Origin: Lichenostomus cassidix
Lineage: Eukaryota; Chordata; Aves; Passeriformes; Meliphagidae
Assembly: GCA_008360975.2 (NCBI GenBank)
Contig: CM039211.1
Location: 5,145,522 to 5,209,521 of the forward strand
Direction: 5' to 3'
DNA length: 64,000 bases
Shown one piece after another: positions 1 to 12,745 of this stretch (its first letter is position 1; each line of letters starts with the position of its first letter). The notes under the pieces are model-generated. The model did not search any database, had not been told where the DNA came from, and worked only from the letters and a program-made list of their open reading frames with translations. The position numbers and the translations under genes are program-made.

Positions 1-2660
1 TTTCTGCTTTCCCACACCTATAAGAATGTGAGATCTGTGTCATGTCCAGGACCTCTTGTGTTCAAAACCCAAGGCTGAGATGGAATTGGTTTTACCAGTC
101 AGTTCACCAGTTTAGTTTTACAAAGGGGTGAAATTTAGACATCTTCATATTTACCCACTTTTGTCCTTAGGCTCGACACGTTAGCAACCCACATACGCAA
201 TATGCCCTAAACATCACAAATCCTCAAATTTGCTGACACTGAACATCCTCAAGCAGCACAATTCAGAAGATGATTTTTCTCGGCCGTGGAAAATAACTCA
301 TGCCTGCAAAATGGCATTTAACAGCTGTTTTCTTTTTTCTCTCTCTTTTTTGAATTTTTTTTTTGTGTGATACCTCATGTACATTTTAAGGCTACTACAC
401 AGCTGGCTGCTTTCTAGTCCTCACCATAGTTTTCAAAAAGCATGAATAATTTAAAAATATGACATGGACAGTATTCCAATTAAATAACAACCTGACAGTA
501 TCTTTCAAACTATCACATGCGCCACCAAAGGTATTACCTGCATAATTCCAAAGATGAGTTCCCTATTATTTGAAATTATGTCAGGGGATTACTTTCGGGA
601 CAGAGCAAAAAGACCAAGGAGTGTAATTTAAACTCTCAAAGGCAGAATTATAGAGCTTTTGGCAAGGTGGGGAAAGGGCATTTACTGCACTTTGGATGAT
701 ATTGTAACTAACTGGTAGAACTTAGAAGAGGTGAATAAATTTTTAATCAGAAAAAGCAGAGACAAAAAGAAGAGCACACTAGAGAAGCCACAGCAACGTT
801 TTGCCTCCTTCAGGATCAGAAATAAGTATTGGAATGGGACAAGACTGACTAGACCTCTGTGAAACACACACAGAGCCACAGAGCCCAATGAGAAGTTTTA
901 TTACACTTTCCTTTCCCAGGATTGATGATTCATCTTCAAGCCCAAGGATTAAACATAGCAATATGAAAATAAAGACAGCAGTTATCCTGAGACCACACTT
1001 TAACAGTAAGACATATTGCCTAAGACAGATCTTGTGACTGCGCTAAAAAGACCAAAAAGTTTAACTTCTCCAATACAGAGCAGATATATGAGATATTAGT
1101 ACTTTTTCAGTTTCCAAAATAACTTGTGTCAAAATCTATGTGAATTACTCATTATTACTTGTAACCAAAACCCCCAAACAAACAGAAGGAAAGTGAGACG
1201 TTTCTGTTAAAGGAAAAAGCCATCCTTACTGTGCTTTTTAGAACTTGTAGTCAAACCAGGATTTGTTCTGTTTCCTTCCAACTTATTTAAAGTTTCTAAA
1301 ATAATCATAATGTATTTAAAGGAATCTCTCTCAAAAAAAAAAAAAAAGGAGAAAAGAAAGAAGAGTGGGAGAGTCAAAACAAAGAAGAAACAACAAATAT
1401 AACTTTAAACAATTAACATTTGTGCAATTAGAGATACTATATATGCATAAGAGCAAAGATTTTGCTGTAGATAAACATACAGGTATGAGTTTTGTTACAT
1501 AAAATTTGTGTGTATAGAAATGAAAGGAACACAGGTAGCATAATTGTTTCTGGAAAGATACAGTGAAACCTTATTTTGAAGATCTACGCTTACACTACAA
1601 TTTCTGTAAATATTAATGACATTGCTCTAATAACTATGTATTAACTACTGACACTGGTCAATAATTAAAGCTTAGAATTTAAAGTCTGGGGCTGGGTGAA
1701 GACAGCCTGATACTGATCCTTTGATGTAATTTTGATTTTCTTCATTTGTGGGGGGTTTTTTTCTGGATGACAATTGTTTGAAGACTCTGATTTTTCATTT
1801 GTTCTGTACAGAATTGTGCCTCATGTAGCATTTTGTTTTATTAATAAACTTTGAAATTATAATAACAAATCTAAATATTAGAAAACAAACTGAAATGAAC
1901 CTACTGGCTGTCTAAATCCCCCATTCAGACTGGAAGAGCATTTCTTATGCTTTTCTGTGTCCTTGAATGAATTGACATTTAACAGTAGTTTTCAGTTTTT
2001 CTTTGTGGATGGTAAATATAACATTAAAAAATAAAGTGACCAATTTGATATATTAAACTCCACCTGCACATCCCACCTGCCCAGTTGCTCCCTTTGCATG
2101 TTTATGTTCTTAGAGCAACTACAGGAAAGAAGAGCAACACGTGAATGAAATGTTCTTGCATCTGTACATTTCCTGAAGCACTGACAAGAATTTTGGGGCA
2201 TATTTTCCATTTATGTCTATTTTCTGAGTGAGTGTCCTTCCTCCCTGTAAGACACAAAGTGCAGTGGCAACAAAGGAACATTGACTGAGAAGTGGTCTCA
2301 GTCTTACTGATGGAAAAGAGATCAGGTATTCGCCACACTAAAAAGAAAGTCTCAGTGAAGTTACCCCAAATAAATTTTCAGCTTTTCCTACAACGGTAAA
2401 ATAAAGTAGAACCAGAGAAATTTTCTTTTGTGAAGAATGCTAACGAGCCTGCTTTCTCCTTCAAAGTCCTGCAGATTTTAAGCTTCACAAAACCACTCAG
2501 GAGTAGTCAAGCCCTCAAATGTAAAATTCCATGTGCTCCTTCTAATTATTTCAGTTCAGTGGGAAATTATTTTTAAATGTGCATTGCCATAAAAGGAAAA
2601 AGTGTTTTGCAGTTTTTGTTCTTTGGAGATTGCAGGGTTATGCCACGAAGAACCAAAATT

Positions 2661-2752
2661 ACATCACTGACATACGTCATAAACATGTCATTTGTGTTTA
2701 AAACCATAAAATCATATCACTGACACCTCATTAACATGTCATTTGTATTTTC
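2661..2752. repeat. imperfect direct duplication, about 40 bp x 2
   Basis: Two adjacent copies begin with atcactgacat/atcactgacac and continue through aacatgtcatttgt. The first is at about 2661-2700 and the second at about 2714-2752. They look like a local tandem duplication and do not code. The copies also contain CRE-like TGACRTC-type strings. Confidence 0.6.
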
Positions 2753-2842
2753 CAGAATGTTTTTGATGCTGTTTAGCAAAGTAAGTATTTTTCTTCACTA
2801 GAAACTCATGGCTGGCCCTACAGAAGTTTAAATTATATATAA

Positions 2843-2935
2843 CTGAGCAACCCAGTCTGGTGGAAGGTGTTGCTGCCCATGGCACGGAGATGGAACAAGA
2901 GGATTTTTAAGGTCTTTTCTGACCCAAAGCAGCGG
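2843..2935 (+). mobile_element. CR1 LINE 3' fragment, sense
   Basis: The stretch reads like the 3' untranslated end of avian CR1 in sense direction: the tctggtggaaggtgt string, then tgcccatggca, then a diverged form of the ttaaggtcttttctgaccc segment. The terminal ATTCTRTG repeats are not preserved. It is old and truncated and lies inside a ZCCHC7 intron. No open reading frame of the element remains. Confidence 0.8.
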
Positions 2936-5900
2936 CCGACAGCTCCCTGCTGCCTCCAGATGCTGTGATAGGGACTGACGACCCCCAGCCCCTGGAGGCA
3001 GCAGCCTTTGGGGCCCGCTCACCACGTCCTGTAAGAGAAACCACAGCGAAACACAAAAGACCGTGACCTTCAGCCACCACTAAATCACTCCATTTTTAGG
3101 GAAATTACAAGAAAAACAGTGCTGTTTCACCTGCACTAAGCTGCTCCTCAAAATGGAAAAAAACCTAGCACAAAAATCCCAAGCGAGCAACCGAAGTTCA
3201 GCTTTTAGGCATCATTTTTACCAAAAGGGTGTGTTTTAAATACTTGGGTTCAGTATCTGAAAATCAAAGTCACACATACACATAACACAGATGCACCACG
3301 TGAGACATACAAACACACACACCATCAATGCCAACAGAATTGTCCCTCTGCTCTGGCTGCTGACCTGGATTTCCTACAGGGATTTGTTCTCTGTTCTTTT
3401 TATGCCAAAACAGAGTTACAATTAAAAACCTGATGAGGAAATCCCCTCAGAACACACCCATTCAGCCTAAAGTACAGAGAAATGATGCCAGCTTTGCCTG
3501 TGCCCTGGGGAGCCTGAGTGGACAGCTCAGTTTTGTGCTGGGCTGTCACTGGCTGAAGCCTCTGACCCAGAGTCCAGGGCCGGGAATGCTGCTACCCCTC
3601 TCACGGGTGTGTTCTAGGACACCAGAGAAATTTCTGTTCAAAGCAGGCAACTTTTCCCCCTTTAGTTTTCTTTGCCAAGATACCCCATGGGAGTGTGATG
3701 CAAGTGGAAATGTCAAACCTTCACATTTACACCTACATATGCCCACACAAGCACATACGTGTGCCTACGCTTACACGCGTGTGTATTTATGTCGCCGTAC
3801 ACACTCACGGGAGCAAGTCCCCGGGTTCTGAGTGGTGGCTGGAGCCACCCTGGCTCCAGTGGGAGGGAGAATCCCCCAAGCTCTGCAGGTAAAGTTTCAA
3901 AAGCACAAGACAGAGTTCCAGGCTTGGTGTCTTACCTTTGGTTAGCGTCAAGCCAGGAAGGGAAATGCAGCATGAGGCAGGGACTGCCAGCCCCGGGCTG
4001 TAACACCCCCGGCGCCTCACTGCCCCCGCTCCAGCGGGCTAGAGCAAGCTCTGGTGTTTCACCATGCACAGAGAGTTTCAAAAAGAGACCGAAAAGAGCA
4101 TCTGGCAGCTTCCCCCCACGCTCCCCCCTCACTGTCTGACTGTTGAGGTTTTAAAGGAGTTGATAGAAGAAGATTTGTCCTGAAGATGCCTGGCTGTTCG
4201 TGGTGCCTCAGGGGCTCAGAGTTAGGACAGGGACACCACAACCACCCACACAGCACAATGCAAGACAGCAAAAGTGCAGAGAAATCTACTCACTTTGGGC
4301 AAAGAGCTGCTTTTTCAACTGTCACTGGCACCTGCTGTCTCTAATAGGCCTCCTCAGGCTCTCTGAGTGCATTCCCCTCATCTGCACTACAAAAGTGCAA
4401 AGAAAGGAACACCAACACACATGTCACACCTGAGGCTGTCAGCAAAGGAACATGCAGAACTAATACCAAACTGGTCCCAAAACACACCAAACTGGTGACA
4501 GAAACACCTTTGCAGCTGGTTCTATGCACATGGCTCTCAGCAGTGCATGGGAAACATGTTACTCTTGGTGAGCCACATCCACCAACAAAAATCCAGGAAC
4601 AGACAGAGAGCTTTGATTTTCTTCTTTCCTCACTGCTAGTAATGTCATTGCCTCTCACAGGACATATTCTGGATAGCTGGGAATGTTGCATCTCATGTGA
4701 AATCAAAGATGTTAGCAAAAGCTTCAGAGGAAAAGCAGTCACACACCACCACCACGGAGAGGAAGAGGCTGAGCCTGGCAGGTGGGAAACTTTTACCACT
4801 GCTAAAAATTGCCACATAAAGAGAAACAGATTAAACCTAAATTCCATAACTACAAAAGCTGTCACGCTGGTAAGAAATGCTGCAGTGAAGTGGAGACCCT
4901 CAGCAGAGGAGCTGGAGTGTGCAGCCACACATGGGGTGTGCACCCACATGCACCAGCCTGTCCCCTGCAATCACAATTTTCCCCTGGCAAAGGCTGCTGG
5001 AGTAGGGTTATTCCACAGAAGACACACAGCACTTACCAATATGAATTCTAGAAATACCAATCATATACATTAACAGAATATAAAGACTACCACTGCCATC
5101 ACCCCAGGGCTTGCCAGCCCATGTCACACGTGTGTGTGTGTGTACCAGCACACACACAAATGCTGCAGCAGCCTGAGGAGCTACCTCTGCATTGCCTCCA
5201 GATTTAAAGTGAAAGCAGTGACCACACACTCCTGCCTCATGATCAGCATCACTGCAGTGGTGTTGCAGGGCACGGGGTCAGGTTTCTGTCCCCTTTTACC
5301 TGACACCTACACCTGGCTGCTCACCTCAAATTTTACTTCTTCCCTTTTTAAACCCCTTCGTCCTTTGTCTCCAGTATATTCTCCACTGTGTTTTTTTAAT
5401 TGCTTAAACACCTTGAACTTCTCCTTTGAAAGGATTAAATCAGTTTCCCATCAGTGTTCAAAAATTCAATTGCAGTATGAGAGTTTGTTATTGCCTGTAA
5501 AAAACCCAAAGAAACAGGGACAAGGAAGAAAGATCAAACTGATAACAGAAGGCAGGGTGGGAAAATCCCCTTATAACTATCAACAGAACAGGAAAAAGAG
5601 GCAGAAAAAGTGAAAAAAGTCACACAGAATATATGACCATGTAAGCATGGGCACTCTTGCAGAAAACCTAGTCAGCAATCCCAAGCCAGAGGAAATTTAA
5701 ATGAGAGCCAGGTCCACAACAGCGACGGAATCTGAACAGATACAAGGGGCTGCTCAGGTTGCAGGTTGTGCTTAGCCTCAATCTCTTTGGATTTGCAAAG
5801 GCACTTTATTAGTTTTATTAATTTTTTTCTTAAATAATCAAGAGATTCGAGTGTATCCACATTACACGGTGAAGAAGATTAAGATTTTTTCTTTAATCAA

Positions 5901-7141
5901 AATATCCATATGCATGTGCTGTATCTTCCAAGGGGTAGGTGGATTCCCACTGCTGATTCCCGCTCCAGGGTGCGTTCTGCTGCAGGAATTCATGCACAAA
6001 CCACTCTTACCACATTTCCATGACGGCAGGGCTCCAGCTGCCATCAAGTGAGAAGAAAACCCCCCAGATTACAGGAAAATACCCCAAATCACAGTGCTCA
6101 GCAGGGTACAGTTCTGGGGGAAACAAGCCCATAAAGGGGTTCAGCAGCACACACACAAGCACACAAGACTTGGACTCGATTCCACACGCAGTGGTGTAAC
6201 CTGGCAGCACCCTGTCCATCCCTCTAAGGGGGACGCAGCCACAGCCCCACGGCCTGGCTATGCTGTGGGGGAAATAAGAAGAGGAGCTCTGTGCTGGTGT
6301 GGGACAGGCACAACCTGGGCAGGACACCAAAGACCACTGACTCCCACCCTGCTCTGGAAGCCCCTCTGTCCGCAGCCTCGCTGCAGGCCATGGATGGCAC
6401 TCTCTCAACATGCACAGCTGACCAGCCCACACAAACATGGCTCCCAGCACAGGCTGCTTCTAAAAAAACACTGATTTTACAGCAAGACGTCTTTCCTGTG
6501 TGCTTTTCCATTAGCTGGCCTGTGGGGCTCCTGGTGCTCACACTGGGCCTCTCTGGAGGAGACGCCTGCTCTAGGCAGTGTCACGGGGGGCTGAGGCCAC
6601 CCCTTGGGCAGGGACATGTCCACAGCCACCGCGTGTGGCCTCCAGAGCAGCAGCCCGCGACAGCCAGACAAGCCACCACAAAGCAACCGGGGCATAAATC
6701 CCTGCTTTTGGGGTTTTGGTGACACTGAAACTGGTATGTGGATCACACCAGGGAGTCCTGCTGCTTTTAAGAAATGCAGCAGACACCTCTAGATAATAAT
6801 GGCAATACCTCTAGGTATTAATAACAAAAACATTTTGATTGTTAAACACATTTCCACCTAGCAATCTTTCACTTCTGAAAGCAACTTTGAGATGAAATGC
6901 AGTGATTCCACAACTTGGGTATCCAATAAGCAGAGGGAAATGTGACCATTTACAGAGTTTTTCTGTGGCCTCGCAAAATAAAAAATTTATGGTAGTTATT
7001 TTTGTAGGAAAAAGTAAGTTGCTGCTATAACTCACAAGACTCCAGGACAAAAACATTCTCTATTATGCAAAGGTCACATTCAAAAACAGCTGTCAGGGAA
7101 AAGAAGCAAAGCACAACTCATTGTATTTTGTTGTTATTTTA

Positions 7142-7247
7142 CAAATAAGCTTACATTTCACATTTAAAAGTGAATGAAATAAGCTTACATTTCACCATTT
7201 AAAAGAAAAATTTAAAATTTCACCATAAGCTTTCACCATTTAAAAAT
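7142..7247. repeat. imperfect tandem repeat, about 36-bp unit
   Basis: A unit containing ataagcttacatttcac and atttaaaa occurs at about 7145-7170 and again at about 7180-7206. A third decayed copy (ataagctttcaccatttaaaa) lies at about 7224-7247. This is a simple local expansion in intronic DNA, with no coding sign. Confidence 0.7.
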
Positions 7248-9245
7248 ACACTAAGGGATTTGAATAATAGCACAAAGAGAAAAGAAATACAGATGTGGCC
7301 AGATTTTTTACTAGTTTCTGCAGTGCAACAAAGAGTTAAGACAAATTTAAATTGTATGTCTAGAACAAGCCATTTTAAATACTGATAGTTCACAAAGGGC
7401 ATTTGCTTTTTGACAGAGATAAAATCGTAAGTCAAATTTATCAGAGACTGCTATTTCCATTCTGACTCCATAAACTGCAGTTACTGCTGCTAGATAGAAA
7501 ACTCCTTCCTACATGATTTTTTATGGAAGAGGCAAAATAAAAATGTTTTCAAATTAATTTTCTTTTCCATTTTAGGCATATTTTTATGTTTGCATTCACT
7601 AAATGTTCAAGCACACTTCTTTTTTCTCTTTATAATTTTACAAGTGTTCTTTGGATTCAAAAGCAGCCACACACCACAAAATTGCCAAGCCCAGAGTGCG
7701 ATCATACTCACACCCAGTCTCGGAGGAAGGGGCCAGGCGGGTAAAAGATACAACAGGGAGAAGATAAATTGTTTTTTGTACCCCTTAGCGGCCGGACATC
7801 AATGCTGCAGCTCTGAAAGCTGTCTTTCAAAAAAAAAAAAAAAAACCAGATTAGGATTGCAGCTATTCATGGGAGAAGAAATATGTTAAAAGGAAGGTTT
7901 TAATGAAGAAATGGATGAAAGACTTCCAACTACAGGAGATTAACGTTCTTATCATATAAACTCTTACTGCAAAGCGGAGAGAAGGGGTGGGAGGAGAGAA
8001 CACTCCTCCAAAGACCTGGAAACTCTCTGACACTGAAAATGAATTCTCTGCATTAGTGCATAGCACAGATTGTAATGATTCTTTTTGCACACTTTTTATT
8101 ATAGACTCCTAAACTTGAAAAAAATGAAAGGGTGTAGATTACACCAAAGACCTAGATTTGCCGAATTACCCATTTTTGAAACACCCTGTGAAGAAGGTAG
8201 GATCCTTTAAGCACAGCAACCTGCAGCATCATCACCCAGTTTTCTGACACCCACGGCAGGAAGCCCACCACTGGCAGGTGGGAACACCCAGGCACCTGGT
8301 CACTGCCTTTTAGCAGGGAAACCAGGAATTTTACAGAAATACAGGCACAAATATGCTGTGGCCTAGTGTGGCACTAGACAAGCAAAATCTGAAACTGAAA
8401 AGCACCTAAACCCATAGGGCAGCAGGGCAGAGAGAGGAGGGAAGAGGCCGTTCTGTGTATGGAACATTGGTACTCATGGACCAGCCACAAACCTGCACAA
8501 TGGCAGCTGAGGACCAAGAGGTAAACCTTGATCTGCCACCAGAAAACAGAGGTCATGTCCCATGGCAAAACATCTCTTTCCATCACAACAGATGCTGGTG
8601 ACTGGAGCTGGAAGAGTGCATAGGGGAAAGACTTTCTGTGCACTAGAGGCATCAGCACAGCATTATTTGTTTACAGAGAATATTAAAAATAATAAAGCTG
8701 TTAGACAAGAGCAGGTTGGGCAAGTGAGGTGTAGGGAAGGGAACAGAATAAGGAGATATGCTCAATTTCTTTCCTTAAGGAGTTGTTTCTGACGCAGTGG
8801 AAGCTCAGCTCTCTATTCAGGGACTCAGACATGAAAACAGACTCATCAAATGACTGACACAACTGGCGGCTCTCACGGTCAGAGGACTGTTCATGTTCCA
8901 GTTCCCTGTTTCACAGGAAGCAAACTGGACACTAGACACACCACAACACTGTCACGGGAGGTCTGTCCCATGTACAGTTCCAGGGGAGAAGGGAAAGGCA
9001 AGGCTTCATGAGTTCTTACATGTTATGACCATCCCTACTGACACCGCACGCTCTAAAATCGTAACTTACAGCGCTGTCACCAAAACACCTACCTTACTCT
9101 TTAGAAACCCTGAAAACAGAACTGTGCATGTCTCAAAATATTTTAAGAGAATATCTCTGAGAGGATAATTGGACAATATATGTATTTTTTAAATACTGTT
9201 CCTTGAATTGAAAAAAATTATGTTCATGTTTCAGCAGAGTGATTT

Positions 9246-9350
9246 ATAGAATCCCAAAATCCTGGAATGGTTTTGGTTCCAAGGGGCCTTAAAGATCACT
9301 TTGTTCCGACCCCCTGCCATGGGCAAGGACACCTTCCATTAGACAAGTTA
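9246..9350 (-). mobile_element. CR1 LINE 3' fragment, antisense
   Basis: Read on the plus strand, the segment starts with atagaatcccaaaatcctgg and continues through ccttaaagatcactttgtt and ccctgccatgggcaagg. This is the reverse complement of the avian CR1 3' end, so the element lies on the minus strand. It is truncated to about 100 bp and non-coding. Confidence 0.85.
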
Positions 9351-11283
9351 CATATTACAGTCTACATGATGAGAGCTACAAGCTCAATAAACAAATTACG
9401 GTTCCTGTACATTGGGAGGATTTATGGCTTCTCTTCCCTACAACTATTTTGATGCTGTTTTGGTTTTTCATTACACACACATACCTACAACACAATTTAT
9501 TCTAAGCCTATGTCTTTGCATGGGGATCACAGAGTGTATGAGGAAAGGAGCAGCTGAACCAAACTTTTGCATACTGGGGCTACTTGATTTCCAGCAGAAT
9601 CTGGAGGACTTTTGGAGTAGGTTCTGGCCTACTGTTGGGAATAAAACCAGAGTAGGAGAAGAGCAGGTGTATTTATGACCTCATGTGATTGTCTGATTTC
9701 CCACTAAAACATCTCAGAAACTGTTTATATTGCCTACACTCCATGAAACAATTTTAGCTCTGAACAGTGTGACCCATTCATACAGTGCAGGGAAATTCTG
9801 CTCCTGTTTTCTGCTCTGTATGTGGCTTGCTTGCTGCCAACATTGATTAATAGATCTATGAACCAGAAATATTGCAACATATGCCACAAAACCATGACAT
9901 AACTCAGCGAAAACTGCCCCCGGTACCAAACTCCCACGTCAATTTTTAACAGCCCCCTCAGAGAGCACTGGCACACCTGCAAGGCAAATCTGAGAAACTT
10001 TTAAAAGATTTATAAGGAGGAAAAAACTACATCAATTCCAAGCATGGTGTGCTTACTGGGGCTTTTTACATGGTGACAGAATGCTTTACAGAAAAGTCTA
10101 CTAAGCCACAGCCCGTGCTTAGCTATGCAAAAACACACACAAATCCAGCAGAAGGGTATCAAACATTTATGGTCCTGAAATACACGTTTCACCAAAAAAG
10201 ATCCGAAAGACTATTCCTCAGCTCTTCCCTCTCAAACAGGCAGCAGCAGCATGAGAACAGCAGCACACAAACAGCAGCACTGTTTACAGACACTCCGACA
10301 AAAAACTCCACTGATGTCAGCCTGCAGATTAGTGCCACAGAACATCTCCCTTTCATCCACAACTTCCTCACTTACGTGTGCATTAAATGAAATGATGGTA
10401 CTTTTTTTTTTTTTAACTTTTTTTAAAGTATGGTCTACTTCACTGTATAAATAAACATCTTTTTTTATTTCTTTCTCCAGCCTTTGTCTCCATCATGATT
10501 TCCGTCAGCCTGGCAGGGGATGCTGTTTCCAGTAATGACCTTTGTGCTCTAGGAAACCAGTGAGCAAGACAAAATCCTGGCTGATCATCTAGCAGAGTTT
10601 TCAGTTGCTGGTGACACAGTGTATATTACACACAATGATTATAACAAACACCTGCCTAAATTCTGTCACACCAACCACCATGTTTATGGACTTTCTTTGC
10701 CATAATGTGAAGGAATGCTTTGCTAAACACTGAAATTTAGACTTTAGCTTTAGTGGCTGGGGAGAAACTTCTCTGAATTATTCAGTGCAGAATCCACATA
10801 AGAAGAGTCAGACAGCTTCAGATCAACAACCCAAACTGCCAGACTCCTGAGGGGGAAGTCACTTGCTGAATTCAGGCAGAGGAAATGCTCAGGTCTGCCC
10901 TCCACCCCTTGACCCCTTCCTGTTACGGTTCATCCCTGTCCTGAGTTGAAATGTCTCTGGTTGGGCACACAGCAACTTATATGCTCTCAGGAATACAAAA
11001 TACATGGCAAAGTTGAAAAGGTGACAGTACAAATCATTCTGACATTACTTCTAAATTTCTACCAGAAAAAATGCTGTCTTTCCTTCCATATGTCATGCTG
11101 CTAAAATAAAGGTATTAAAATGGTACAAATAATAGCCATTTCATTTACCACAACTTTGCATCCATTCCCATGCACTCCTCTTTGGTTTCCATTTATCTTT
11201 CTTTTCAAGTACTGACATCAGTGTCATTGCAGACAAATTGTTGCCCCCATACAAGAACAAACAAGCCAAAAAAAAGCACTAAC

Positions 11284-11971
11284 CTTTGCTGACAGGAGTG
11301 ACACAGCCCTCAAGGTTCAACATGATGTCTCCATCTCCGTCATCAGCACCAGCTCCCAAAAGCATCCAGCTCTCGACGTTATCACTGTCAAAGATCAAGC
11401 TCTCCTCCTCAGAGCTGCTGTCTATTACGAACACATCCTGGATGGCATGATGTCCAGCAGAACAGACTGGAATAGGCCTGCCACTAGTGTTTTTTCTCTG
11501 CCTTGGCGTGCCCACACCTGATTCAGAGGGACACAGGGCATTGCATCCAGCAGCTTTGGTGTGATTTGGTGTGGAAGATACCAGGTGGATGCGTCTTTTA
11601 CCTTGAGCTGAAGAGCTTCTTGACCTCTTTGCCTTGCTTTTGTAGATGCTGTCTTCATCCGGTGTATCAGACAGAACGATGATCTCAGGCTCATCTGACA
11701 GCTGAGTATCGCCATCAGTGAATTCAGTGAATTTCTCATCTTCATCCTGTTTCTCAGTTAGACCTGAACTATGATCCATGATTTCTGCAACATCAGCTTC
11801 TTCATCCATTTCCAGTGTGCTACTTTCTCCAAGATTCTGGGAATAGTGGATCTGGCTATAGAGTTGAAACTCTACCTCACTATCCACACTCTGCTCACTG
11901 GATGACTCCTCGGGATAAAGTTCATCTTCATACACTTCAGTACTCTCAGGATCATCATACCCGGTAAACAT
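11284..11971 (-). CDS. ZCCHC7: ZCCHC7 first coding exon (exon 2), N-terminal acidic region
   Basis: ZCCHC7 is the vertebrate relative of yeast Air1/Air2, the zinc-knuckle subunit of the nuclear TRAMP complex that marks RNAs for exosome decay. This exon codes the first 229 residues plus one base (phase 1). The start is supported by an N-terminus like that of mammalian ZCCHC7 and by the conserved block SVDSEVEFQLYSQIHY (28-43). Another conserved block, DNVESWMLLG (197-206), precedes a D/N-rich tail. The region is very acidic and probably disordered. It contains basic patches at 111-118 and 124-127 that could be nuclear signals, and two hydrophobic-acidic motifs, IIVLSD (97-102) and VFVIDSSSEEE (180-190). 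The exon ends at a clear minus-strand donor, AAAG|GTTAGT. The acceptor is probably TTTTTGTAG with exon start at 11994, leaving 23 nt of 5'UTR; a nearer AG just before the ATG is an alternative. The zinc knuckles are encoded outside the window. Confidence 0.95.
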
Positions 11972-11994
11972 TCTGGGAAGTGAAGAGTCTGTGT
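11972..11994 (-). other. ZCCHC7: ZCCHC7 exon 2 5'UTR and acceptor
   Basis: On the minus strand a T-rich run ending in TTTTTGTAG is followed by 23 nt and then the ATG. This is the likely splice acceptor. A second possible acceptor (CTTCCCAG) lies one base before the ATG. Either way translation begins in the second exon, as in the mammalian gene. Confidence 0.6.
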
Positions 11995-12254
11995 CTACAA
12001 AAACATCAAACCATTATATCAGAATGGTAATATGTCCAAAACAAGCCTTCAAATAATACCTTTGGTCTTCCTGAAATTGCTCAGATGAGTCATAGAGCTC
12101 TGCACACAGATCATGAAACCAAACTATCTGTGTTTAACAGCTATCTGGGCTCAAATCTGGAACAGCAAAAGCTACTTAAGGATGCATTTGCATTAACCAT
12201 AACTACAACTTCAGCTGAACTACTTTGGCTTCTGAAAGTGGCATCTAATGAGTT

Positions 12255-12745
12255 TGCCACTCCCACCCGAGGGAGGTCATCTGGACACTTATGGGGCCAC
12301 ACCCGGAGTGCTGAGTACACCTTGGACTCTCCGGTATTGGAGCAAGTACAGCAAAGGGCCACTAAAACCACTGAGGGATTGGAGCATCTATTGTAGAAGG
12401 TCAGGCTGGAGCTGAGACTCAGACTCCACCAGAAGGGAAAGCTCACAGGGATTCCTCCAAGCTCACAAACACCTGGTGCAGGGCGAGTAAACAAGACAGA
12501 ACCAGACTCACTGGAGTAGAGACCAGCAACAACATGAAAGGGAACTTTCACACATGACACAAAATAACAACATACAGGGAATTTAAATTAAATGTAACTC
12601 TGTTGCCAAGAAAGGCTCCAGAGTCTCCATCCCCAAGGATTTTCAAAGCCCAGCTAGACACAGCCTTGAGCAAGTAGCTCCAAGTCACTCTGCTTTAGTC
12701 ACGGCAGAAAGTGCTAGAGGCTCCTTCACAATTCAGCTATCCTGT
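12255..12745 (+). mobile_element. CR1 LINE, degenerate 3' part, sense
   Basis: Diverged but ordered pieces of the CR1 ORF2 end and 3' region are visible. These include gaggtcatctgg, ggggccacacccggagt, gcaaagggccactaaaa and gggattggagcatct, then an internal divergent stretch, then ccagagtctccatccccaag and agctagacacagcct. The order fits a sense-oriented CR1 about 500 bp long. Many indels and stop codons make it a dead copy. It is not part of ZCCHC7. Confidence 0.85.

Larger units (their letters stand above)
1..11283 (-). other. ZCCHC7: ZCCHC7 intron 2 (partial)
   Basis: This is AT-rich sequence downstream, on the minus strand, of the splice donor that ends the first ZCCHC7 coding exon. I looked for minus-strand coding matches to the zinc-knuckle exons and found none, so the next exon must lie left of the window. 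The stretch holds two CR1 fragments, two short tandem duplications, CA/GT-rich microsatellite patches around 3270-3330, 3725-3800 and 5127-5160, and short poly-A runs near 1333 and 7829. None of the short open frames here has recognisable protein features. The intron assignment is firm because the donor at 11283/11282 is clear and no acceptor with coding sequence follows. Confidence 0.8.

Noticed and set aside
5127..5160. GT run followed by CA run forming a hairpin
   Set aside because: This is a simple microsatellite pair with no sign of function.
7590..7889. Short open frames in AT-rich introns and spacer
   Set aside because: Dozens of 60-150 codon frames occur at the density expected by chance, without motifs, so they are not listed as genes.
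1..11283. Further ZCCHC7 exons with CCHC zinc knuckles
   Set aside because: I searched by eye for minus-strand C-x2-C-x4-H-x4-C patterns next to acceptors and found none. They should lie outside the window.
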